A DNA stretch of 64,000 bases from Betaproteobacteria bacterium (GTDB lineage: Bacteria > Pseudomonadota > Gammaproteobacteria > Burkholderiales > Usitatibacteraceae). The notes below the pieces were generated by a model. It saw only the letters and a program-made list of their open reading frames with translations, was not told the origin of the DNA and made no database searches. Location: NCBI GenBank assembly GCA_016709665.1, contig JADJMI010000009.1, forward strand, positions 134,520-198,519. The letters are read 5' to 3'. The position numbers and the translations under genes were made by a program. Position 1 is the stretch's first letter. Every line of letters starts with the position of its first letter. Shown here one piece after another: positions 8,140 to 17,690 of the stretch.

Positions 8140-9189
8140 TCAGGGCCCGGCGTTCGAGCGCTGGGGCCGGGCGCCGTGCTCGAGCGTCTCGAGCCGGCCG
8201 AAGAGATCGACGAGCCAGGCCACGCGCGCCTCGACGCCGCGCGGCTCGGGGCGGATGGTGCGGTGGGCGTTGGCCGCGACCAGCGCCTCGACCAGGAAGG
8301 CGGTCTGCGGCAGGGCGGTGACCTGGGTCCACGGCGAGGCCGACGTCGCCTCGGCCACGGCCCGCGCGAGCAGCGCGAGCTTTCGCGCGGTGGGCACCAC
8401 GGCCCGGCGCGTGACGCTGTCGTAGCCGTTGGATTCGACCGTCCGGCCGATCTCGGCGTAGAGGAGACGGGCGGCATGCATGGCGGGCCGGCAATCCGCG
8501 GGCAGGCAGCCGATGCCGTCGTCGGCGCGTGCGTAGAGCTCGTCGGCGGCCTCCAGGAGTCGCCGGATCACCGCGGCGAGCCGCGCGCAGGCCGCGGGCG
8601 CCGCCAGCCAGGCGTCGGGATCGAGCCCTTCCTCGCGCATCCAGGCGAGGGGCAGGTAGAGGCGGCCGTTGCGGGCATCCTCGCCGACGTCGCGCGCGAT
8701 GTTGGTGAGCTGCATGGCGACGCCCAGGTCGCACGCGCGGCCGAGCACCTGCGGCTCCCGGACGCCCATGATCGTGGCCATCATCGCGCCGACCGACCCG
8801 GCGACGCGCGCGCCGTAGTCGTTAAGCTCCCCGAGGCTCTCGTAGCGCCGCCCCGCGAGGTCCCAGTCGAAGCCCTCGAGCAGCGCCTCGGGCACGGCGC
8901 GCGGGATGGCGAAGCGCTCCACCACGTCGGCGAAGGCGCGGTCGGGTGCGAAGTTCGCGGGCTGGCCGGCATACACCCGCGCGAGCCGGGCCCGAAGCCG
9001 CGATACCGGATTGCCGTCGGCTTCGCTCGCGAGGTCCACCGCGTCGTCGGCCACCCGGCAGAAGGCGTAGAGCGCCGAAGCCGGCTCGCGCACGGGCGCG
9101 GGCAGCAGGAGCGAGGACAGGTGGAAGGTGCGCGAGTTGTGCCGCAGCAGCTCGCGGCACGCCCTCATGTCGTCGCGGGCTCGGAGCAT
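8140..9189 (-). CDS. crtB: Phytoene synthase CrtB
   Basis: Condenses two geranylgeranyl diphosphates to 15-cis-phytoene, the first committed carotenoid step. The 349-aa protein carries the family signatures FCRVADDAVDL (first aspartate-rich motif), YGARVAGSVG and the second signature AMQLTNIARDVGEDARNGRLYLP with its aspartates. The start ATG at 9187-9189 lies 5 bp after the crtI stop, so crtI and crtB form a tight crtIB pair. All key residues look intact. Confidence 0.96.
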   Translation of the reverse strand: MLRARDDMRACRELLRHNSRTFHLSSLLLPAPVREPASALYAFCRVADDAVDLASEADGNPVSRLRARLARVYAGQPANFAPDRAFADVVERFAIPRAVPEALLEGFDWDLAGRRYESLGELNDYGARVAGSVGAMMATIMGVREPQVLGRACDLGVAMQLTNIARDVGEDARNGRLYLPLAWMREEGLDPDAWLAAPAACARLAAVIRRLLEAADELYARADDGIGCLPADCRPAMHAARLLYAEIGRTVESNGYDSVTRRAVVPTARKLALLARAVAEATSASPWTQVTALPQTAFLVEALVAANAHRTIRPEPRGVEARVAWLVDLFGRLETLEHGARPQRSNAGP

Positions 9190-9194
9190 GGCCT

Positions 9195-10733
9195 TCAGGC
9201 GTAGGCTTCGGCCAGCGGGACGATGTCGTCGAGGACCCGGGCGGAGGAGATCACGCCCGGAAGCCCGGCGCCCGGATGCGTGCCCGCGCCCACGAGGTAG
9301 AGGCGCGCGATGTCCTCGCTGCGGTTGTGCGGGCGGAACCAGGCGCTCTGCGTGAGCACGGGCTCCATGCCGAAGGCGTTGCCCTTGTACGCGAGAAGGC
9401 GGTCGCGGAAATCCTGCGGCGTCATGACGCGCGAGGTGACGAGGTGATCCTCGAAGCCCGGCAGCACCGTCTCGCCCAGGTGCTTCGCGATCGTCCGGCG
9501 GTAGTCCTCGGCCTTCGCCGCCCAGTCGATGCCGGCGTCCAGGTGGGGCACCGGGGAGAGCACGTAGAAGGCGTCGCAGCCGGCCGGCGCCACGGACGGA
9601 TCCGACGCGCTCGGCCGGTGCAGGTACAGCGAGAAGTCCTTCGCGAGGACCTTGCGCTCGAAGATGTCCTCGATGTGCTCGCGGTAGCGCGGGCCCAGCA
9701 TGATCGTGTGGTGCGGGACGTCGGGATACTGCCGGTTCGTGCCGAAGTACCACACGAAGAGGCTCATCGAATAGCGGGCGCGTTCGACGCGGGCGTCGCT
9801 CCAGCGGCTGCGCGCCTCGGGCGGCAGGAGGTGCTTGTAGGTCCAGGCGGTGTCGGCGTTCGAGACCACGACGTCGGCTGCCAGGTGCTCGCCGGAGGCG
9901 AGGCGCACGCCCGTGGCCGTGCGGCCGCTCAGCGTGATCTGCGCGACTTCCTCGCCGCAGCGGACGGTGCCGCCCTGGCCTTCGACGAGCCCCACGAGGC
10001 CCTTCACCAGTTGTCCCGTGCCGCCCATCACGTAGTGCACGCCGTACTTGCGCTCGAGGAACGCGATGAGCGCGTAGATGGACGTGACGGCGAAAGGGTT
10101 GCCGCCGACGAAGAGCGGATGGAAGCTGAGCGCGAAGCGCAGGCGCTCGTCCTTCACGTGCTTCGCCACGAGCCCGTGCACCGTGCGGTAGCTGCCCAGC
10201 CGGATCATGTCGGGCGCGACCCGGGCCATGTCGAGCCACGAATCGAAGGCGACGTGCCCGAGCTGCTCGAACCCCACGCGGTAGGTGTCCTCGCTCGCGC
10301 GCATGAACCGCTCGTACCCCTCGACGTCGCCCGGCGAGAGGGCCGCCACCTTCTCGCGCATGCGCCGCGGGTCCGCGCAGCACTCGAACGTGGAGCCGTC
10401 CGGGTAGCGGATCGTGTAGAACGGCGTCATGGGCTTGAGCGTGATGTCGTCCGCGAACCGCCGGCCGGCCAGCTGCCAGAGTTCCTCGAAGAGGAAGGGC
10501 GCCGTGACGATCGTGGGCCCCGCGTCGAACGTGAAGCCGTCCTGCCGATAGACGTAGGCCCGGCCCCCGGGGGCGTCCAGCCTTTCCAGGACGGTGACCC
10601 GGTAGCCCCGGGCACCCAGGCGGACGGCGGCGGCCAGGCCGCCGAAACCGCTGCCGATGACGACGGCGTGGGGCCGCCGGGCGGCGAGGCGGGCCGGCGC
10701 GGGGCGGATGCTATCGAGTGTCACGGAAGCCAT
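9195..10733 (-). CDS. crtI: Phytoene desaturase CrtI
   Basis: FAD-dependent desaturase turning phytoene into neurosporene or lycopene at the membrane. The N-terminus has the dinucleotide fold HAVVIGSGFGGLAAAVRLG with the ERLDAPGGRA continuation; the C-terminus has the carotenoid-oxidase signature YLVGAGTHPGAGLPGV. I use ATG at 10731-10733 (512 aa). The in-frame ATG at 10772 would place the PpsR-type operator (10744-10761) inside the coding region. crtB follows directly. The promoter is shared with the divergent bacteriophytochrome gene. Confidence 0.95.
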   Translation of the reverse strand: MASVTLDSIRPAPARLAARRPHAVVIGSGFGGLAAAVRLGARGYRVTVLERLDAPGGRAYVYRQDGFTFDAGPTIVTAPFLFEELWQLAGRRFADDITLKPMTPFYTIRYPDGSTFECCADPRRMREKVAALSPGDVEGYERFMRASEDTYRVGFEQLGHVAFDSWLDMARVAPDMIRLGSYRTVHGLVAKHVKDERLRFALSFHPLFVGGNPFAVTSIYALIAFLERKYGVHYVMGGTGQLVKGLVGLVEGQGGTVRCGEEVAQITLSGRTATGVRLASGEHLAADVVVSNADTAWTYKHLLPPEARSRWSDARVERARYSMSLFVWYFGTNRQYPDVPHHTIMLGPRYREHIEDIFERKVLAKDFSLYLHRPSASDPSVAPAGCDAFYVLSPVPHLDAGIDWAAKAEDYRRTIAKHLGETVLPGFEDHLVTSRVMTPQDFRDRLLAYKGNAFGMEPVLTQSAWFRPHNRSEDIARLYLVGAGTHPGAGLPGVISSARVLDDIVPLAEAYA

Positions 10734-10743
10734 CGGAATCGAG

Positions 10744-10761
10744 TGTAACAGCGAATTGACA
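10744..10761. promoter_or_regulatory. PpsR/CrtJ-type operator upstream of crtI (and bphP)
   Basis: TGTAACAGCGAATTGACA is an exact TGT-N12-ACA palindrome of the PpsR consensus. It lies 10 bp upstream of the chosen crtI start and 143 bp before the divergent bphP start. PpsR itself is encoded at 51982-53403. Repression of crtI is the likely effect; an effect on bphP is possible. Binding is inferred. Confidence 0.8.
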
Positions 10762-10903
10762 CTCCGGGTCAACCGCCGCTCGCAAGGGGGCCCGGGAATT
10801 CACGCGGCCTAGGCACTTGGGGAAACATCGGCGGTTGACAAGGGTCACCGGCGCGGCCAACTATCGGCCTACGCTGTCCAGACCACGACGAGAAACAGCC
10901 GAC

Positions 10904-13112
10904 ATGAGGAAGAGGGGGGAGGGACCCGCCTTCGGTGAGGCGGATCTGTCCAATTGCGACCGCGAGCTCATCCATCTGGCCGGATCGATCCAGCCATATG
11001 GGGTCGTGCTCGTCCTGGAAGCGGCCTCGCCCGTCGTCCTGCAGGTGAGCGACAACGCGCTGGAGATGCTCGGCATCGCGCCCGAGGCGCTGCTCGAGCA
11101 ACTCGTCGACCGCCTGGGCGGCGACCTCGGCTCCCTGGTGCGACGTCGCCTCCAGGAGGGCATCGGTGCGGTCCCCTCGCCGTTCCTCGCCACGACCGAC
11201 TTCGGCGGCATGCGGCGGGGCTTCGAGGCCCTCATCCACCGCAATGCCGCGGATGCCGTCATCGTCGAGCTCGTGCCGTCGGACGTGCACGACGTCTCGG
11301 CATTCGCCAAGGGGCTCCCGAAGCGCCTCGCGAGCGCCGTCGCGCGCCTGGGCGAGGCGACGACGCTCGAGGCCCTGGCGGACACCGCGGCGCGCATCTA
11401 CCGCGAACTCGCCGGCTACGACCGCGCGATGTTCTATCGCTTCGACCCGGATGGCCACGGCGAGGTGATCGGGGAAGCGAAGGCCGAGCACCTCGAACCC
11501 TACCTCGGCCTGCACTATCCCGAATCCGACATCCCGCAGCGCGCGCGCGAACTCTACCTGCGCAACCGCGTGCGCGTGCTGGCCGACGTCCACTACGAAC
11601 CCGTGCCCCTCCTGCCCCGGCTCTTCCCCCCCACGGGCGAGGACCTCGACATGTCGATGTGCTGGCTGCGCAGCATGTCGCCGCTGCACCTGCAGTACCT
11701 CAAGAACATGGGCGTCACGGCGACGCTGGTGGCCTCGATCGTGCGCGAGGGCAAGCTCTGGGGCCTCATGGCCTGCCACCACTACAGCCCGAAGCAGGTG
11801 CCCCACGCGGTGCGCGTGGCCTGCGACCTGGTGGCGGAGATCGTCGCGACGCGCGTCGCGGTGCTCGAGAACTTCAGCCGGGTGCGCACGGCCGCGACCG
11901 TGCGGCGCATCGAGGGACGCCTCATCGAGGTGACATCGCGGGGCGGGCGCTGGCAGGAAGCCCTGATGGAGGATGCGCGCGAACTCATGCGCCTGGTCGG
12001 GGGCGACCGGCGTGGTCCTCGCGAACGAGGACGAGCTCATCACCGCGGGCGACCTGCCCTCGACGGCGGAACTGCGTGCCATCGTCGACTGGATCGCGAC
12101 CCAGCCGGCGCCCGGCGGCGTCTTCGCGAGCGCCTCGGTGGCCCTCGACGTGCGCGAATTCGCCCCCCTCGCGCCTGCCGCCGCCGGCGTGCTCGCGGTG
12201 GAACTCTCGCGCCCCGGCGGCGAATACATCCTCTGGATGCGCGGGGAGCAGGTGCAGGAAGTCCGCTGGGCGGGCAATCCCCACAAGCCCGCGCTGCCCG
12301 GCAACGACCCGCGCGAGCTTTCGCCGCGCCGCTCGTTCGCCGTGTGGACGGAAAGGGTCCGGCTCACCTCGCGCGTCTGGTCGCCGGCCGACATCATCGC
12401 GGCGCAGGCGGTGGGCGTGTCCCTGCGCGACGTCGCGCTGCAGGTGCGCTCCATGAGCTACCTCATCGCCGAGGATCGCCTGGCCCACCTGCGCCGCGTG
12501 CTGCAGGGATCGACCGACGGCGTGCTCGTCGCGGACGGCACGGGACGCGTGCGCTTCGCGAACGAGGCGTTCTCGCGGTTCTTCCGCCGGCCCCACGTGC
12601 ACGTGGCGGACCTCGACGACCTGCCGCTCCTCTTCACCGACCCGCAGGCCGCCCGCGGCATGGTCCGCGCGCTGGTGGAGCGGCGCCAGAGCTGGCGCGG
12701 CGAACTTCCGCTCGATGCGGGCGGGGGCGTCACCATCCCCGTCGCCGTGCGCGCGGACGTGATCCCGCGCCTCGACGGATTCGGCGCGCTCGGGCACATC
12801 GTGCTCATCACGAGCCTGAGCGAGCGCCAGGAGGCCGATGCCATGCGCCAGCGCGTGCACCGCGCCATCCTGGAGGCGCAGCGCCCGCTCGCGCGTCTCG
12901 ACCACGTGCCGCTCACGCGGGACGCCGATTCGCAGGATCTCGTGAAGGTCGTCGCGGCGAGCGCGAGCCTCGCCGTGATGGAAGTCGCGGAGGAGGCGGG
13001 CACCTCGAACGTGGTGCCGGCGCTCGATGGCCTCGAAGCCGCCAGCCGCCGCGCCACGGACCTCGCCGTGCAGATGATCGTCTACGCCGCCCACGGCGAC
13101 AAGGAAACCTGA
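10904..13112 (+). CDS. bphP: Bacteriophytochrome without histidine kinase (PAS-GAF-PHY-PAS plus helical tail), one frameshift
   Basis: Biliverdin-binding red/far-red photoreceptor of 735 aa once one base is removed. The N-terminal PAS holds the candidate biliverdin cysteine in LSNCDRELIHLAGSIQPYG. The GAF domain has YPESDIPQRARELY (PxSDIP motif) and SPLHLQYLKNMGV; a PHY domain follows, then a PAS (about 520-640) and a helical tail of about 95 aa. No HisKA/HATPase motifs are seen. The layout matches R. palustris BphP1-type proteins that bind PpsR. The frame breaks at the GGGGG run near 11998-12003, where four G restore LVGATGVVLANEDEL. bphO faces it. Confidence 0.88.
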
Positions 13113-13119
13113 GGCCGCC

Positions 13120-13771
13120 TCAGGCGTCCGCTTCCGCGCCCCGCAATTCGTCGAAGAGCGCCCGGTGCCGGTCGAAGGCATCGACCGCCTCGTCGGCGAT
13201 CTGCGCGGCGCGTTCCGGGCCGACCGCCTCGCCGTAGGCGTCGAGTCCCGAACGCAGCAAGTCCTTGAGCGCTTCGGGATCGCCCGCGCCGTCGAAATCG
13301 TAGAAGGCCGCGCCCGGGCCGTCCCCGAGGTCATAGGCCCGCCGGACGACGCCGCGGATCACCTGGCCGCCGCTCAGGTCGCCGAGATAGCGGACGTAGG
13401 CGTGGGCGGCGAGCCGATGCGGGCTTTCCTTCGCCACCGTCGCGATGCGCGCGTTGTAGGCGGTGATGGTCGCGGACACCGGTAGGGCCGGCCAGCGCGA
13501 GCCCACCAGGTGGTCGAGGTCGGCGGCGAGGTTCCCGGCGCGGAAGATCGACGGGAGGATCCAGTGGGCGGTCGGCAGGTCGCGCGAGAGCCAGGAAAGC
13601 TCGCGCTCGAGCGCGTGGTAGAGCGCCTGCAGGTTGCGCAGGTAAAGGCCGTACGCTTCGCGGGGCAGGCGGCCGGCGAGCAGCTCGCCCATGTAGGCGT
13701 TGCGCTCGGCGAGCCGGTGCATCGGACTGCGTCGATTCGCGCAGGCGCCCGGACAGCGTGGTGTCGTTCAT
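13120..13771 (-). CDS. bphO: Haem oxygenase BphO, one frameshift near the N-terminus
   Basis: Cleaves haem to biliverdin, the bacteriophytochrome chromophore. The 216-aa repaired product has the haem-ligand region HRLAERNAYMGELL and the distal-helix motif YVRYLGDLSGGQVI typical of HmuO/BphO enzymes. The start ATG at 13769-13771 overlaps the bchD stop (ATGA) and encodes MNDTTLSGRLRESTQS. The rest lies one frame away, with one extra base near 13722-13728. It converges on bphP, with 7 bp between the coding regions. The pairing supports biliverdin as BphP's cofactor. Confidence 0.88.
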
Positions 13772-15571
13772 GGCCGGCGGCCGCCGGCCGGCGGCGAGAT
13801 CGCGCGCACGGCGCCGGAAATCGACTCGGCGCGCGCGTAGGGCAGCGCGAGATACCGGCCCCCGCAGGCGTCGGCGAGGTCCTTCGCGAGCGGCTGGGCG
13901 CGCGCCGCGGTGTCGATCACCACGACCCGGCTGCCGCCCGCGCGCAGGGCCCTCGCGGCGCCGATCGCATCCTCCCGCGCCCGCGCGCGGCCCGGCGTGC
14001 CGTCGCGCGCGATGTTGGCCTGGCCGTCGGTGAGGATCACCACGAACGGCGTGCCGCCGCGACGCTGCGTCGCGTCCGCGAGCGATCGCACGGCGTGCAG
14101 GGCCGACGCGAGGGGCGTGCCGCCGGCCCCGGGCAGGCCCGCCAGGCTGCGCTTGGCGCGCGCGAGGGAACGCGTGGGCGGCAGCAGCAGTTCGGCCTGC
14201 TGCCCGCGGAAAGCGACCACGGCCACGCGGTCGCGGCGCACGTAGCAGTCGGCGAGCAGCAGTTCGACGGCGCCCTTCGCTTCGGCCAGGCGATGCAGCG
14301 CGGCCGAACCCGAGGCGTCGATCGCGAAGATCGTCGTGGTCTCGCTGCGCTGGCGATAGCGCGCGACGTGGAAGTCGTCCTTGCGGATGCGGATGCGGGG
14401 CCCGTCGTCCGCCGGCGCGCCGGCGAATTCGCCGCGGCGAAGCCGTTGCCACGGGGCGGCGGCGCGAAGGGTGTCGATGAGGCTCAGGCGGGCCCGGCCG
14501 CCGGGTTGCCCCGCGCGCACGCCTGCGGGCCGGCCGCGCAGGAGGCTGTGGCGCAGCGCGCCCGAGCGTCCCGTGGACGGTGCGCGGTTTCGCGACGCCT
14601 CGCCCGCCTGCAGGAGCGCGAGCAGGCCCGGCGGGATTCCCGATTGCGCCGCCTCCAGCACGACTTCGCCCAGCTCGCGGTCCGCATCGGCGTTCTCGTC
14701 GCCCTCGGGCTCGTCCTCGCGTGTCTCGGGGGGCGGTTCCGGCGGATCGGGCTCGCTGTCGGGCGGCTCCGGCGTTCATCGGCACGCAGGTCGCGCGCGG
14801 ACCGAGCACCAGGTTGCAGGCGAGCGCCGCGTCGTCGGCCGAAACCGCGTCGCGCCCGTCGAGCGCCGCGGCGGCGCGCGCCACGCGCAGGGCGAGCAGC
14901 GGCGCGCGCAAGGAGGCGATTCCCAGGGCGATGGCGGCCTCGCTCACGACCGCGAGGATGTCCTCGCCGGCCCTCACGGCCGGCAGGCATTCGCGCGCCG
15001 AGGCGATCTCGTCGGGCGTGTGCCAGCGCCAGGCGGCATCGTTGTGGCGCACCGGGGCGAGATCCACCTCGAAGGCGAAATGGTCGCGCAGCACGCGAGG
15101 CAGGCCCTCGTCCTCGCCCACCGATTCGTCGAGGGCGACGACGCCGAATCGTGCCGGCGAGCGGGCGGCGAGGCCGTCGCGCTCGAGCACGACCTCGCCC
15201 TGGTCGAGCGCGCCAGCAAGGCGGGCGGCCGTGGCGGGCGGGACGCGCTCGGCCATCGAGACGATCACCACGCCGCCGTCGGCCTCGGCGAGCAGGCCCC
15301 TGTCCGCGACGAGGCGTCCGGCACCCAGCGTCGCCGCGAGATCGAGGCCGCCGAGGAGCCGGCCGTCGGAGACGTGCAGCGGCACGCGGCGCACCGGCGC
15401 GCCGGGCGGGAGCAGGTCGCGCAGCAGGGCGAGCCACCGATCGCGGGCCGGGCCGGCAGCGGAGCGGACCGCCACGCCGCCGCTGCCGGCCGCGTCGACC
15501 GCGAACAGCGACGCGACGAGCGCGGCGCGGCCCCAGGGCGTGTCGCCGGCGGGAGGCGACTCGCGCGTCAT
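13768..15571 (-). CDS. bchD: Magnesium chelatase subunit D (BchD), one frameshift in the linker
   Basis: AAA+/integrin-I subunit of the chelatase that inserts Mg2+ into protoporphyrin IX with BchI and BchH. The N-terminal AAA-like half starts MTRESPPAGDTPWGRAALVA. A Pro/Glu/Asp-rich linker follows, then a C-terminal von Willebrand A domain with the metal-site motif FAIDASGSA and VVILTDGQANIA. The halves lie in two frames; the shift is in the linker near 14776-14784, and the length (3n+1) implies one extra base. Repaired size is about 600 aa, normal for the family. The start overlaps the bchI stop in ATGA. Confidence 0.9.
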
Positions 15572-16731
15572 GGGCCGAACTGCTCCTGCAGGGCGCGCTC
15601 GATCCGGGAGGTGGAGCCCACCTCGTCGAGCGGGTCGCGGCGAAGCCGGTGGCGCAGCGACGCGGGTGCGACGCGCCGAAGGTGCTCCGTGCTCACGTCC
15701 GCGTCGCCGTCGAGCGCGGCGAGGGCGCGGGCCGCGCGGATGAGCGTGAGCTCGGCACGAAGGCCGTCCGTTCCGAGCCGCATGCAGAGCCTCGCGGCCT
15801 GCTCGAGCGTCGCATCCGGCACGTTCGTGTTCGCGAGCCGCTCGCGCGCGGCGACGATGCGCTTCCTGATGCGGTCCTCCTCCCGTTTCCAGGCTAGGGC
15901 GAAGGCGGCGGGATCGCGCTCGAACTGGTCGCGGCGGCGCACGACCGCGATGCGATCGGCGAGGTCCTTGGGCGTCGAGACCTCGACCGACAGGCCGAAG
16001 CGGTCGAGCAATTGCGGGCGAAGCTCGCCTTCCTCCGGATTGCCGCTGCCCACCAGCACGAAGCGCGCGGGATGGCGCACGCTCAGGCCCTCGCGCTCGA
16101 CGAGGTTCTCGCCGGAGGCGGCCACGTCGATGAGCAGGTCCACCAGGTGGTCCTCGAGCAGGTTCACCTCGTCGATGTAGAGGAAACCGCGGTTGGCGCG
16201 CGCGAGCATTCCCGGCTCGAAGGCCTTCTCGCCGCGCGTGAGGGCCTTCTCGAGGTCGAGCGCGCCGACCACCCGGTCCTCCGTGGCGCCCAGCGGGAGG
16301 TCGACGACGCTCACCGGAACGAGCTTCGCCTTCGGGGACTTGCCTGTCGCCTGTGCGCCGCACCTCGGGCACAGGCCCTGCGGCGAGGCCGGGTCGCAAT
16401 TGTAGGGGCAGCCTTCGACCACCGGGATTCGCGGCAGCAGCGCCGCGAGCGAGCGCACGGCCGTCGACTTGCCGGTGCCGCGGTCGCCGAACACGAGCAC
16501 GCCGCCGACGGTCGGATCGACGGCCGCGATGAGGATGGCGAGCTTCATCTCCGCCTGGCCGACGATGGCGGAGAAGGGGAAGGCGACGCGTGCGCTCAAG
16601 GGCGCTGCCGGGGCCGGCCGGGCGGTCGTGTGCGGCGCGCGTTCGCGCGCGGCGGGCGGGGAACGGCGGGCATCGTCTTCCTTCACGGCGTGGGGACCTT
16701 CCTGTCGGAAACGGCTCGATTCTAGCGGCAT
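15568..16731 (-). CDS. bchI: Magnesium chelatase ATPase subunit I (BchI)
   Basis: AAA+ ATPase that drives Mg2+ insertion with BchD and BchH. Walker A (GDRGTGKST), Walker B (FLYIDEVN) and the sensor region VLVGSGNPEEGELRPQLLDR are intact in 387 aa. The N-terminus has a Pro/Ala-rich extension of about 45 residues before FPFSAIVGQ. ATG at 16729-16731 is preceded by GGAG and overlaps the crtC stop by 10 bases, consistent with translational coupling; an internal GTG near 16689 is an alternative. Confidence 0.95.
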   Translation of the reverse strand: MPLESSRFRQEGPHAVKEDDARRSPPAARERAPHTTARPAPAAPLSARVAFPFSAIVGQAEMKLAILIAAVDPTVGGVLVFGDRGTGKSTAVRSLAALLPRIPVVEGCPYNCDPASPQGLCPRCGAQATGKSPKAKLVPVSVVDLPLGATEDRVVGALDLEKALTRGEKAFEPGMLARANRGFLYIDEVNLLEDHLVDLLIDVAASGENLVEREGLSVRHPARFVLVGSGNPEEGELRPQLLDRFGLSVEVSTPKDLADRIAVVRRRDQFERDPAAFALAWKREEDRIRKRIVAARERLANTNVPDATLEQAARLCMRLGTDGLRAELTLIRAARALAALDGDADVSTEHLRRVAPASLRHRLRRDPLDEVGSTSRIERALQEQFGP

Positions 16732-17690
16732 TGTCGATCACTCCGGTTGAGGCCGCGCGGCGCGCGCGGCAGTCGGAAGGGCAGCAGCAGGCGCACCCAC
16801 GCCGACCGGAAGCGATCGAGCGACAGGCTCTCGTGCATGGCCGTGGTGGACGATCCGAGCACGCGCGTGTCGAGCAGCGAGCGCGCGTAGAAAGGCGTGT
16901 CCTCGAGCGTGCGCAGCACCGCGGGCTGGCAGTGGGCGTCGGCGCGCGTGGCTCGCTCGAGGCCCCACCGCGTGCCCGACAGTGCGACTCGCGGCGGCGC
17001 CGGCACGGTGCGCGCCTCGCCGGAGGCGTCGAACGCGAGCGCGAGGGTGAGCGGCGTGTCGTCCCGGCGCGCGATGTCGTACAGGACGGAGGTGCCGCCC
17101 CGGATGGCGGCGCGGGACCACGACCAGCCGCTGAAGGCGTCCTCGAGCGGCGCGCTGCCCGCGTTGGCATCCACGTAGCCGTCGCCCGTCCAGCGAAGGC
17201 CGGGCCGTTCCATCTCGACCTCGACGCGCGCATGGGGCGCGACCGGTCCCCAGTGGTGGCGTCCCTCGCGATCGAGCGGCGCGCGATAGCTCGCGAGCGC
17301 GGACGGGTACACGCGCACGACGCCGCGCACGCGCGAGGGCAGGGGCGAGGTCACTTCGTCGATGCGGAACGTGAGGCACGCGCCGTTCCACTCGACGCGG
17401 CTCGGCCCGAGCGCGAGCCGGTCGGGCTCGCGGTGCACGTGCTCCCGGCGCCGCTCGGTGAGCATCCAGCGGCGGCCGCGCGGTCCGTAGAGCGCGACGT
17501 TGAGGCCGCAGTGATCGAGCGGGTCCGCGGCGCGCGAGCGCGCCCGCGCGAACGCGTACCAGGGCGAGAACACGTTGCCGATCATCGCGATCAGCGTGAT
17601 CCCGTGGCGCTGGTCGTCGCTGAGGGCATCGACGTACCACCAGGCATAGCCTCCCGCGGCCACGGGCTCGTCGAACCGAGGTCCGACCAC
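16722..17690 (-). CDS. crtC: Acyclic carotenoid 1,2-hydratase CrtC
   Basis: Hydrates the C1-C2 end of neurosporene or lycopene in the spheroidene/spirilloxanthin pathway. The start region GPRFDEPVAAGGYAWWYVDA and HGITLIAMIGNVFSPWYAFAR are typical of the family, as is a WSWSRA segment near the middle. The frame stays open further upstream; I choose GTG at 17688-17690 (322 aa) because homology begins there. That gives a 100-bp overlap with the end of crtD, so the true start may be slightly further in. Confidence 0.88.
   Translation of the reverse strand: MVGPRFDEPVAAGGYAWWYVDALSDDQRHGITLIAMIGNVFSPWYAFARARSRAADPLDHCGLNVALYGPRGRRWMLTERRREHVHREPDRLALGPSRVEWNGACLTFRIDEVTSPLPSRVRGVVRVYPSALASYRAPLDREGRHHWGPVAPHARVEVEMERPGLRWTGDGYVDANAGSAPLEDAFSGWSWSRAAIRGGTSVLYDIARRDDTPLTLALAFDASGEARTVPAPPRVALSGTRWGLERATRADAHCQPAVLRTLEDTPFYARSLLDTRVLGSSTTAMHESLSLDRFRSAWVRLLLPFRLPRAPRGLNRSDRQCR

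Noticed and set aside
10734..10772. Upstream start for crtI at 10772
   Set aside because: Would put the PpsR-type operator inside the coding region and adds residues not expected in CrtI.
13331..17233. Very long open minus-strand frame (about 1300 codons)
   Set aside because: It joins shadow sequence and parts of bchD, bchI's antisense-free frame and the bphO start; only short stretches are real coding and those belong to bchD and bphO.
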